From contig SVSU01000003.1 of NCBI GenBank assembly GCA_015064135.1, positions 1 through 42,621 on the forward strand: a stretch of DNA of 42,621 bases. Reading direction: 5' to 3'. Numbering within the stretch: the first letter of the stretch is position 1; each line of letters opens with the position of its first letter. The notes under the pieces were generated by a model. It was not told the origin of the DNA, ran no database searches, and saw only the letters and a list, made by a program, of their open reading frames with translations. Of the stretch, positions 10,342-19,055 are shown one piece after another. The position numbers and the translations under genes were made by a program. This DNA is from Oscillospiraceae bacterium (GTDB lineage: Bacteria; Bacillota; Clostridia; Oscillospirales; CAG-272).

Positions 10342-10392
10342 TGTTGTTATAGTCAGGCGAATTGCCGACAGCTATATTATATTACACAGATC

Positions 10393-10415
10393 GCCGGTTT
10401 TCAACCGGTTTTTGT
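10393..10415 (+). terminator. riboswitch expression-platform terminator
   Basis: CCGGTT-TTC-AACCGG followed by TTTTTG; preceding ACACAGAT can pair with ATCTGTGT at the riboswitch 3' end. Confidence 0.6.
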
Positions 10416-10514
10416 TATTATAACATTTTTTTAATACTTTTTTGTCTGATCAATGGCTTTTTGCCGATCAAAGTTTTTCGATCTGGGAAGGTTTTTGATC
10501 AAGTGGAGGTACAT

Positions 10515-11414
10515 ATGGGTACATTTAACAAGGAAATCATTTTCAACGGTGCGGCAACTGCCCTCATAACCCCTTTCGATAAGAACAACGGCGTGGATTA
10601 CGATGCGTTTGCCTCTCTCATCGAATTTCAGATCAAGGGCGGAATCGACGGTCTGGTTATCTGCGGAACAACAGGTGAGGGCTCAACCCTTACCGACGAG
10701 GAGCACAAGGAATGCATTCGTTTTGCCGTGGAAAAGGTGGCAGGCAGAGTTCCCGTTATTGCAGGAACAGGCTCCAACGACACGGATTACGCAAATTCCC
10801 TTTCAAAGTATGCCTGCGAGGTGGGTGCGGATGCGCTTCTGCTCGTTTCTCCCTACTACAACAAGGCAACACCCAAGGGACTCATTAAGAGCTTCCTTTC
10901 TACAGCGGAGGCGACAGATAAGCCCATCATCCTTTATAACGTTCCTTCCCGTACAGGAGTCAACATCCCCCTCTCCGTTTATAGGGAGCTGGCGAAGCAC
11001 GAGCGTATCGTTGCTGTCAAGGAAGCATCGGGCAATATGAGCCAGGTTGCGGAAATCGCGGCTGAATGCGGTGATGACCTCGCAATATACAGCGGAAATG
11101 ACGACCAGATCGTTCCCGTTATGTCACTGGGCGGCCGCGGTGTTATCTCCGTTCTCTCCAACATTCTCCCCCGTGAGACACACGATATCTGCGAGAAGTT
11201 CGTGAAGGGTGACACAGCAGGCTCACTGAAGCTGCAGCTTGAATATCTGGAGCTTATCAACAACCTGTTCATTGAGGTAAACCCAATTCCCGTAAAGACA
11301 GCCTGCGGTCTCATGGGCCTTTGCAGTGCGGATATGAGACTGCCCCTTTGCGAAATGGACGAGGGAAATCTCGCAAAACTGGCGGCATCCATGAAGAAGC
11401 ATGGACTGATCTGA
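10515..11414 (+). CDS. dapA: 4-hydroxy-tetrahydrodipicolinate synthase
   Basis: MGTFNKEIIFNGAATALITPFDKNNGVDYDAF, CGTTGEGSTLTDEEH, VSPYYNKATPKGL, LYNVPSRTGVNI, VKEASGN; GGAGGT RBS at 10505. Confidence 0.97.
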   Translation: MGTFNKEIIFNGAATALITPFDKNNGVDYDAFASLIEFQIKGGIDGLVICGTTGEGSTLTDEEHKECIRFAVEKVAGRVPVIAGTGSNDTDYANSLSKYACEVGADALLLVSPYYNKATPKGLIKSFLSTAEATDKPIILYNVPSRTGVNIPLSVYRELAKHERIVAVKEASGNMSQVAEIAAECGDDLAIYSGNDDQIVPVMSLGGRGVISVLSNILPRETHDICEKFVKGDTAGSLKLQLEYLELINNLFIEVNPIPVKTACGLMGLCSADMRLPLCEMDEGNLAKLAASMKKHGLI

Positions 11415-11595
11415 GAAGCACTTGTTTTGATGTCACGGTTTGATTTTAAATAAAAAAACAGGAGGATGCGCTGCGGAAAACCCTTTCTTTGATACGGGGA
11501 TCTGCCGCATCCTCTCGGATATTCAGCCTCTTTTTTCACAGGAAAGCAGAACTCTTATGGAAAAGCTGTTTTCTGCCGAAGGGGAGGAAAGGAGT

Positions 11596-13824
11596 ATGAA
11601 AATGCTGCGGAAATTGATTTTGCTCTGTATGCTTTCGCTTTTGTTTTGTGCCTGCACCAATGATTTTTCGGGAAACCCGGATATTTCTGCAGAACTTAGC
11701 GAAACGGAGCATAATAATACTATGACAGATGTTGCAAAGGAGCTGAAAACTCCCTGTATCGTTCCAACGCTGTATGAAACCGAGGATATTGTGATCGCCG
11801 ATGTGATTGCTACACAAGCGCCCTATCTTGCAGATGCTACGGGAGAGTCGGACAGCACCGAAGCCATTCGTCGGGCGCTGAATGCCTGCGAGGAGAGGGG
11901 CGGCGGTACGGTGTACCTTCCTGTGGGGGTATATATGATTACGGAATCCATCCAAATTCCGCCCTTTGTTACGCTGCGCGGAGATTGGCAGGATCCCGAC
12001 AAAGGAACCGAATACGGAACGGTCATCAAAGCCTGTGTTGAATCATCGGATGATGAGGAAAGCGGACTGTTTCTCCTCGGCGGCTCCGGAGGTGTGGTCG
12101 GATTGACCGTGTTTTATCCCGAACAGGGTGTGGGTGAGGATTGCAAGCCCTACCCATTTACCTTCTACACCAACGGCTCGGGGCACAATTATATGCTGTC
12201 TGCCATCAAGAACGTCACGGTACTGAACGGTTACAGAGGGATCGGTGCCTGCCTGACGGATGGGGGCCCTGCCCATGAGCAGCTGACGGTGGAAAACTTC
12301 AAGGGCACATTTCTCCACTGCGGCGCCGAGGTATATAATCAAGCCGATGTGGGTACATGGCAGGGTGTAAGTGTCAGCCCGAAGTATTGGCGCGAGATTC
12401 CCGAGGATTCGTGGATGAAAACGCCTGCGGATGGGGAAATCGACTCCTTTGTGGGAGAGGCTGCCGTGGGATTGATTCTCGGCGACCTTGAATGGACGGA
12501 GTTTAAAGACCTCAACATCGACGGATGCCGTGTGGGTATCCATATCGTGAAAGGGAAGCGGATCGAGTTTGCAGGGTCACTGTACGACATCTCCGTTACT
12601 GACTGCAAAAACGGTTTGCTCATTGATTCCATCGATGAACGGTGGGGCATGGTGATTGCCGACGGTTATATCGAGGGCGGTGTTACCAATAATACCTGCG
12701 GTCTCCTTCGCATGACGGATGTGGAGATCAAGGGCGAGATCATGGGCGTGTGTGACGACGAAAACCGCACGGTTAAGACGTACAGCATCGACGAGCTTGA
12801 CTGCCCCCATATTGAGCTGAACAACGAATACGATATCAGCGACAAGAACTTCGACCATACAAGATCCTATGTAAAGCCCACGGACAAGCTTTATGTTTTT
12901 GACGGAGTAAAGGACGGCACGGCAGACATCAGTAAAGAGCTGCAGAGCCTCCTTGACGATGCAGGCATTACGGGCGGCGTGGTGTATCTGCCTTCCGGAA
13001 TGTACCGTCTGGACGCTCCTGTTTCCGTTCCTGCGGCAGTTGAACTTCGCGGTTCGTCCTCTGTCCCTACCAGAGATCAGAACGGCTTGAGCCGGGGCAC
13101 GGTCCTGCTCTGCTATTACGGGGATGATGCGGTGAACAGCGAAGCGGATCAGGCGCTCATTACACTGAATGGGGAGAATGCCGGGCTGAACGGCCTGCGC
13201 ATCGCATATCCTCAAAACGGGCCCTATGACGACGATCTGAACAGTACATATGCTGTCCGAGGCACAGCAAGGGGTGTGTATATCACCAACTGTGCCATCA
13301 TTGCATCCGCTTACGGCGTGGATTTCAGCGGCTGTGACGATCATTTTATCAAAAAGGTTTCCACCTGCTGTTATTATAACGCATATTTGCTCGGTGGGGT
13401 GAACGGCTATATGTCGGGATGCCTGCAGAATGCCACGGTCATCGTTCGCCACGGCAACAGCTATTATGAGAACTGGCTGGCGGAGGGGAATGTGTTTACC
13501 GATCTGTTTGACCCCATTCTCAGAATGCTGTGCGACTACATTATTGTGGACGGTGCGGAGAATCAGATCATATCAAATACCTTTGCTTACGGCACTGCCA
13601 CATTCCTGACAAACATAAACAGCGAAAACACCCTTCTTGTTAATGTAGGCTCGGATAATTTGGGAAGCGGTTCTCCGCAGATCATAGCCGACAGCGGTTC
13701 ATTGACGGGAATCAACGTCATGCGCTGGAACGGGATTTCCTTTGAGCATTACGACGGGTTGTTGAATTTATTCAACAGAATCACCATCGGCGACAAGACG
13801 GAGGATGCGGTGACGGAGGAATGA
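11596..13824 (+). CDS. secreted lipoprotein with pectate-lyase-superfamily / right-handed beta-helix domains
   Basis: Lipoprotein signal MKMLRKLILLCMLSLLFCAC; two repeats of a pectate-lyase-superfamily motif (DSTEAIRRALNACEERGGGTVYLPVGVYMITESIQIPPFVTLRGDW and DISKELQSLLDDAGITGGVVYLPSGMYRLDAPVSVPAAVELRGSS). Confidence 0.8.
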   Translation: MKMLRKLILLCMLSLLFCACTNDFSGNPDISAELSETEHNNTMTDVAKELKTPCIVPTLYETEDIVIADVIATQAPYLADATGESDSTEAIRRALNACEERGGGTVYLPVGVYMITESIQIPPFVTLRGDWQDPDKGTEYGTVIKACVESSDDEESGLFLLGGSGGVVGLTVFYPEQGVGEDCKPYPFTFYTNGSGHNYMLSAIKNVTVLNGYRGIGACLTDGGPAHEQLTVENFKGTFLHCGAEVYNQADVGTWQGVSVSPKYWREIPEDSWMKTPADGEIDSFVGEAAVGLILGDLEWTEFKDLNIDGCRVGIHIVKGKRIEFAGSLYDISVTDCKNGLLIDSIDERWGMVIADGYIEGGVTNNTCGLLRMTDVEIKGEIMGVCDDENRTVKTYSIDELDCPHIELNNEYDISDKNFDHTRSYVKPTDKLYVFDGVKDGTADISKELQSLLDDAGITGGVVYLPSGMYRLDAPVSVPAAVELRGSSSVPTRDQNGLSRGTVLLCYYGDDAVNSEADQALITLNGENAGLNGLRIAYPQNGPYDDDLNSTYAVRGTARGVYITNCAIIASAYGVDFSGCDDHFIKKVSTCCYYNAYLLGGVNGYMSGCLQNATVIVRHGNSYYENWLAEGNVFTDLFDPILRMLCDYIIVDGAENQIISNTFAYGTATFLTNINSENTLLVNVGSDNLGSGSPQIIADSGSLTGINVMRWNGISFEHYDGLLNLFNRITIGDKTEDAVTEE

Positions 13825-13896
13825 ACTTTGGATGAGGTACAGAACCGTATTTCGGTGAGATAATAAAAAATACATAAAAAAGGAAAACAGAAAACA

Positions 13897-14664
13897 ATGG
13901 AAAAAACAAGAATCATACTCTCGGGTGCCTCAGGCAGACTTTGCAGTGTTATCGCTCGGATGTGCGACGGGCGAGATGACTGCGAGGTGGTCTGCGGCGT
14001 GGATGTTGCGGCAGGCGGCAATTCCCCGTTCCCCATTTACACCGATTTCAGCGAAATTACCGAGGCGGCGGATGTTATCATCGACTGCTCTCACCATTCC
14101 GTTATCGGAAAAATCATGGATTACGCAAAAGCAAATAATACAGCGGTGGTGGTCTGTACGACGGGACATACCGACGACGAGGACGACCTGATCCGTAAGT
14201 CGGGCGCTGACATTCCGGTGCTGAAGTCGAGAAATATGTCCCTCGGCATCAATCTGCTGTCCGAGCTTGTGAAAAAGGCGGCGGCGGCTCTCGGTGAGGA
14301 CTTCGATATCGAGATCGTGGAGGCGCATCATAATAAGAAGCTGGATGCTCCAAGCGGCACGGCTCTTATGCTTGCGGATGCGGCGGCAGAGGTGCGCGAG
14401 GAAAGCGAGTATGTGTACGACCGCCACAGCGTGAGAAAGCAGCGTGAAAAGCGTGAGATCGGCTTCTCCAGCATCCGCGGCGGCACCATCGTGGGCGAGC
14501 ACAGCGTAATTTTCGCCGGACAGGACGAGGTTATCACCCTCTCTCACAGTGCCGGAAGCCGTGACCTCTTTGCCCAGGGAGCCATCCGTGCGGCGCTCTG
14601 GCTGGCTGTGCAGGGGAAGGGCTTTTACACCATGGCGGATGTGATCACCTCTTCATTGGGATGA
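13897..14664 (+). CDS. dapB: 4-hydroxy-tetrahydrodipicolinate reductase
   Basis: IILSGASGRLCSVIARM, VIIDCSHHS, VVVCTTGHTDDE, KSRNMSLGINLL, EIVEAHHNKKLDAPSGTALMLA. Confidence 0.95.
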   Translation: MEKTRIILSGASGRLCSVIARMCDGRDDCEVVCGVDVAAGGNSPFPIYTDFSEITEAADVIIDCSHHSVIGKIMDYAKANNTAVVVCTTGHTDDEDDLIRKSGADIPVLKSRNMSLGINLLSELVKKAAAALGEDFDIEIVEAHHNKKLDAPSGTALMLADAAAEVREESEYVYDRHSVRKQREKREIGFSSIRGGTIVGEHSVIFAGQDEVITLSHSAGSRDLFAQGAIRAALWLAVQGKGFYTMADVITSSLG

Positions 14665-14684
14665 TTGCGGTATATCTGATAATG

Positions 14685-14733
14685 CAAAAAAGGCTATTGT
14701 ATGACACAATAAAGTCATGCGATAGCCTTTTTG
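14685..14733. terminator. bidirectional intrinsic terminator
   Basis: AAAAAAGGCTATtgTATGAC...GTCATgcGATAGCCTTTTT between convergent genes. Confidence 0.8.
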
Positions 14734-14749
14734 TAGTTCGGGCAGAGTC

Positions 14750-16246
14750 TTAATCCAACTTAAAATCCTGTATCAGCGAATTCATGGCGGCGGATTCCGC
14801 ATCGAAGAACCGTTCCTTTAGGTCGTTGTTCCGCGCCGCTTCTCTGATGAGGCCGTAGGTGCCTGCCGCAACATCCGGGTAGGAGTTTCCGAATGCCAGA
14901 GCAAAATCAAAAGCCGCGGAGTCGAGGATCAAGTCAAGCATATTGGCGGAATCGTTGTCTCTCAGAACAAAAGCCATGTTGTACGCCACATATTCGTCAT
15001 AGAGATAGCCGTAGGAGCCTGCGTTCAGGGCGGAGAGAATGACTGATGCCATCTCCGCATTGGTGTGGTTGACGGGGACAGAGAAAATTAGCTCCGTATT
15101 GGCAACAAGGGTGCGGAATTCGTCTCCCTCATTTTCGGTGGGGAGGGGAAGGACACCCCAGTTGGCAGAGGCATCGGACAACTGCGGCATAACGGACAGA
15201 TAGTCAATAAGGAAAAAGCTGTCCCCGTTTGCAAAGCCGTTCACGGCATCCGATGAGGCGTCAATGACTGCGTTGGGGTCGGTAAGGAGCCTGTGGGCGG
15301 TCTCTGTGGAATATGCCGCGGTGTCTTGTGTGAAGGCGATCTTTGGAATGTTCTTTTTCGCTGCGTTCACATAAGTGTTTCCGCATGAAACAAAAACGAG
15401 ATCTGCCAGTCGGGATGCGTTGCTTTGTACAGCCAAGGTATTAAGGGGCTCCCCTCCGGTTTCGTTAAGGGCAGAAACTGCTTGCGTGTATTCAAAGAAT
15501 GTGTCCCATGTCCATTTCTTTTCCGTCACCGAGGAGTAGGGCATCTCAAGTCCTGTTTTCTCCGTGATATCCCGATTGAAGAACACAGCGGAGAATGCGG
15601 AAGGGTCAAGGGTGGCAGAGCCTGCGGCACCGTATGTTTCATAGCCTGCCGAGGTCATGTTAACGGATTCGCTGTTGAAATAGGGAGCATCCAGATCGAT
15701 AAAGGGCAGGGAACGAAGATTCATCAATACCTTCGATATGCGGAACTGACCCGTCATGTATAAGGGGAGCATCAGAAGATCGGAATAATAGGAGTCCGAT
15801 GCCACAGCCTGCTCCATTTCACGAAGAATCGTGTCCCCGTTTTTCACGGAAGAGAGCAGAACGATGTCGTAGGTCTCCTCGATCAGACGGTTTCGCTCAT
15901 ACACCATCCGCGATACATTGTTGTCCGTGTTGTCGGGGTCGATGTAATCTGAGGATGGGGTCGTTATAAAGAAAACAGCACCGTCGTAATCACGGGAGGG
16001 CAGCTCACTGAGATAGTGCTCCGCCATGTCCGTTCCGCTGTCCTTTCCCTCGTATGGAGTGTACTCTGTGGGGGTGAAGGCGGAATCCGATTCAAAAAAA
16101 TTTTTTTCGACATCAGTATTCGACACATTATTCGACGATACATCGTTTATAATAATAATACCGCATCCGGTCAATGGAAAAATAAGGGATAACGCGGTGA
16201 TAAGCGTGACGGCTGACTTTATGTGAGCCTGAAATTTCAAATTCAT
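14750..16246 (-). CDS. ABC-type extracellular solute-binding lipoprotein
   Basis: Lipobox FPLTGCG; SBP-like features (VFFNRDITEKTGLEMPYSSVTEKKWTWDTFFEYTQAV). No permease genes nearby. Confidence 0.75.
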   Translation of the reverse strand: MNLKFQAHIKSAVTLITALSLIFPLTGCGIIIINDVSSNNVSNTDVEKNFFESDSAFTPTEYTPYEGKDSGTDMAEHYLSELPSRDYDGAVFFITTPSSDYIDPDNTDNNVSRMVYERNRLIEETYDIVLLSSVKNGDTILREMEQAVASDSYYSDLLMLPLYMTGQFRISKVLMNLRSLPFIDLDAPYFNSESVNMTSAGYETYGAAGSATLDPSAFSAVFFNRDITEKTGLEMPYSSVTEKKWTWDTFFEYTQAVSALNETGGEPLNTLAVQSNASRLADLVFVSCGNTYVNAAKKNIPKIAFTQDTAAYSTETAHRLLTDPNAVIDASSDAVNGFANGDSFFLIDYLSVMPQLSDASANWGVLPLPTENEGDEFRTLVANTELIFSVPVNHTNAEMASVILSALNAGSYGYLYDEYVAYNMAFVLRDNDSANMLDLILDSAAFDFALAFGNSYPDVAAGTYGLIREAARNNDLKERFFDAESAAMNSLIQDFKLD

Positions 16247-16257
16247 TGTGATCCTCC

Positions 16258-16380
16258 AACGCAGGCTTTTTGGTCCTGCGGCAAAAAAGTTGTGAAAGCA
16301 GTTAAGTTACCACCGCACAATTTACGGCTGAAGCCTTGGCGGTGCATATGCGGCAAAGGGCAAAGTGTTGCCGTTTTTTT
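16258..16380 (+). ncRNA. candidate structured RNA of three consecutive stem-loops ending in an intrinsic terminator
   Basis: CGCAGG/CCTGCG (16260-16280); CACCGC...GGCTGAAGCC...GCGGTG (16311-16344); CGGCAA/TTGCCG followed by T7 (16351-16380). Confidence 0.45.
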
Positions 16381-16542
16381 CAAACCGCACACTGGTAAAA
16401 TATGGTTCAGTTTCCATGTAATATATTACCTGTTAAAAACATGGGGAAAGTGTGTTATAATAGAGACGGCGATAGGATATGACAAAACAGATAAGAACTA
16501 CATAGCGCCCCATAGAATTGCAAGAAAGGAAAGGTTATAACA

Positions 16543-17367
16543 ATGAGAAAACTGAAGAAATATGCAGCAGCGCTGATGGCAGGACTGATCGTTGCCATAA
16601 CCGGCGCTGTAAATACGGGAGCTGCCGAAGTTGCGGTATTCACCGATGGAGTGCGGTATGAGGGGGAGGTCAGACTGGTGAACAGGAATGCCTACGTTTC
16701 CCTCAGAGAGTTTGCCTGTGCGGTGGACAACTCCGTGGTATCATGGGATTCACGGACTCACACCGCCCATGTATCAACCGACTCACTCAGTCTGAGTGCT
16801 GAAATGGGAGGGGAGTATCTGGTGGCAAACGGAAGATATCTCTGGTGCAGTGAGGGTATCTTTACGGATAACGGCGTGCTGTACGTTCCTCTCCGTCAGG
16901 CGGCAGAGGCATTCGGTTTCAGCAGCCGTTGGATAGGTGCGGAGAATACCACTTATTTGAGCCGCAGAACGGGTTCCATTGTTTCTGCCGAGAATTATTA
17001 CAACAGCGACGATGTGTACTGGCTTTCCAGAATCATCCATGCAGAGGCTCAGGGCGAGCCCTTTCTCGGAAAGCTGGCGGTGGGAACCGTTATTATGAAC
17101 CGTATGGCGGACGATGAATTCCCCGATGAGCTGTATGATGTGATCTTCGATAACGATAACGGTGTTCAGTTTACCCCTACCGTAAACGGGCAGATCGAAA
17201 ACACACCGGGGGAGGAGTCCGTAATTGCGGCGAAGCTCTGCCTTGACGGATACAGATTCTCCGACTCCATTCTGTACTTTTTAAATCCCGAGCTGGCAAG
17301 CAGCCTGTGGGTGCCGCAGAATTGTACCTTTGTGGCAAGCATCGGCGGCCATGATTTCTATGCCTGA
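16543..17367 (+). CDS. secreted cell-wall hydrolase, SleB-like, with N-terminal copper-amine-oxidase-N-like domain
   Basis: Signal peptide MRKLKKYAAALMAGLIVAITGAVNTGAAE; WLSRIIHAEAQGEPFLGKLAVGTVIMNRM...VIFDNDNGVQFTPTVNGQI matches SleB/hydrolase_2 family. Confidence 0.9.
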   Translation: MRKLKKYAAALMAGLIVAITGAVNTGAAEVAVFTDGVRYEGEVRLVNRNAYVSLREFACAVDNSVVSWDSRTHTAHVSTDSLSLSAEMGGEYLVANGRYLWCSEGIFTDNGVLYVPLRQAAEAFGFSSRWIGAENTTYLSRRTGSIVSAENYYNSDDVYWLSRIIHAEAQGEPFLGKLAVGTVIMNRMADDEFPDELYDVIFDNDNGVQFTPTVNGQIENTPGEESVIAAKLCLDGYRFSDSILYFLNPELASSLWVPQNCTFVASIGGHDFYA

Positions 17368-17370
17368 GGA

Positions 17371-18117
17371 TTATTTGAACCTTTGAGAAACCTGCTTTTT
17401 GATTCTCGCTACATCGCGGAGCATACGAATGCTGTCTCCCGCGAGGTGGATTTTGGATTCCCTGTGATTGATGATCTTCACGGGGAATTCTTTTATTTTG
17501 TAGCCCAGCTTCTGGGCGGTCATGAGGATCTCCAGATCAAATGCCCAGCCGTTGACGGTGCCGTAGGAGAACACCTTGCGTGCAGCATCTCCGCGGAATG
17601 CCTTGAAGCCGCACTGGGAGTCGCTCAGCTTGAAGCCTGCGATGGTGCACAGGACTTTGATGTAGCACTTTGAGGCAACCTTGCGGAGGAAAGTGTACCC
17701 CTCATAGCCGTCTGCGCGGAGATTTCTCGAGCCGATGAGCACATCACCGTCAAAATCGGGTGCGGTCATGGTGAGATATGCCTCCGTGATCACATCCACA
17801 CCGTAGGCAAGGTCGCAGTCTGTGTAGAGAACAACATCTCCCGTGGAATGACCCACAGCGAGGCGGATGGCGTGTCCTTTGCCCATGTTTTTCTCGGCTG
17901 TGACTACCTTTACAACACCGTTTTTCAGTTCAAGTGAAGCTGCTGTGTCACGGGCGATCTTTCCGCATCCGTCGGCGGAACCGTCATCGGAGAAGAGGAT
18001 TTCATATTCAAAATTATGAAGTGCAGCCGAGTCCTCCAGCTTGTCGGTGAGAGCGCGAACAGCATCGCTGACAATTTCGGCTTCGTTGTACATTGGAATG
18101 CATACAGTAAGTTTCAT
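17371..18117 (-). CDS. family 2 glycosyltransferase (dolichyl-phosphate sugar synthase-like)
   Basis: MKLTVCIPMYNEAEIVSDAVRALTDKL...EILFSDDGSADGCGKIA...GKGHAIRLAVGHSTGDVVLYTDCDLAYG. Confidence 0.9.
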   Translation of the reverse strand: MKLTVCIPMYNEAEIVSDAVRALTDKLEDSAALHNFEYEILFSDDGSADGCGKIARDTAASLELKNGVVKVVTAEKNMGKGHAIRLAVGHSTGDVVLYTDCDLAYGVDVITEAYLTMTAPDFDGDVLIGSRNLRADGYEGYTFLRKVASKCYIKVLCTIAGFKLSDSQCGFKAFRGDAARKVFSYGTVNGWAFDLEILMTAQKLGYKIKEFPVKIINHRESKIHLAGDSIRMLRDVARIKKQVSQRFK

Positions 18118-18130
18118 TAGGTCGTCTCCG

Positions 18131-19039
18131 TTATTTAATCTGTTTTTTTCTGTAAACCGTGTAGGTTACTTCTACGGTGATATCAAGGGAATCTTTTGCG
18201 AAAAGGCGAGCTTTTCCGGATTCCGTTGTTTTGTAGCAGAACGGTGTCATCATGAATAAATCGGCGATGGCTTCCTTGTCGGGGAGCGTCACCGTATACC
18301 GCAGAGCGTGCTTTGCCGTTTCCCCGAAGCCCTCGGTGGGGGAGATGGTGTCATCGGAGAGATGGACATCGCTGTAAATAAGCCGGCGCATCTCGATAAG
18401 ATGGTCTCTGCCCGAGGAGACAACGATGAGGATTCCGTCGTCGGAAAGGATTCTTGCCGCTTCATCCCATGCCACGGGTGCAAACATACTGAGCGCGGCG
18501 GACACGGATGAATCCTTCAGCGGTGTGTGGAAAATATTCGCAGGGAGAAAGTATGCGCCGCATCTTCCCTCATGGGGAGCACCGATGCCGTCCTTTGGCA
18601 TCAGCCCCATCCTTCGGGACAGCTTTGATGCCTTGTCCCCTGCGTGTTTTGATGCATCGAAACCGAGGAGGACGGTATCCTTCCCCGTAAGCGCCCCTGT
18701 CCTCTCGGCGATCCTGCAGGAGTGCCACCCCTCACCCGAGCCCATGTCGCATATGGAGACGGTATTCCCCTTTGGTACGGCATATTCTGCAAGAAGGTCG
18801 GCGGTTTTGTCGGAAATGTTGTTGTAAAAACCGCGGCAAAGGAAATTCACTCTCGCTTCCACCATGCCTCGGTCGTCCCCCGTGTGAGCATTTTTCCCTT
18901 TTCCCGGGGGCAGAAGATTCACATATCCGCTTTTGGCAAGGTCGAAGGTGTGCCCTTTTCGGCAGACCAGACTTTTGCCAACACGACCGAGTCCTTCGCC
19001 GCAGGTCGGGCAGAGGAGATAATTCAATATATCTGTCAT
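18131..19039 (-). CDS. 23S rRNA (guanine-N1)-methyltransferase, RlmA-like
   Basis: N-terminal Zn-ribbon LLCPTCGEGLGRVGKSLVCRKGHTFDLAKSGYVNLL and SAM-binding CDMGSGEGWHSCRIA. Confidence 0.88.
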   Translation of the reverse strand: MTDILNYLLCPTCGEGLGRVGKSLVCRKGHTFDLAKSGYVNLLPPGKGKNAHTGDDRGMVEARVNFLCRGFYNNISDKTADLLAEYAVPKGNTVSICDMGSGEGWHSCRIAERTGALTGKDTVLLGFDASKHAGDKASKLSRRMGLMPKDGIGAPHEGRCGAYFLPANIFHTPLKDSSVSAALSMFAPVAWDEAARILSDDGILIVVSSGRDHLIEMRRLIYSDVHLSDDTISPTEGFGETAKHALRYTVTLPDKEAIADLFMMTPFCYKTTESGKARLFAKDSLDITVEVTYTVYRKKQIK

Positions 19040-19055
19040 GTCTTTGTGTCCTCCG

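Noticed and set aside
16223-16540. 105-aa plus-strand ORF in the divergent intergenic region
   Set aside because: Overlaps the lipoprotein start and runs through a terminator hairpin; structured-RNA explanation is better.
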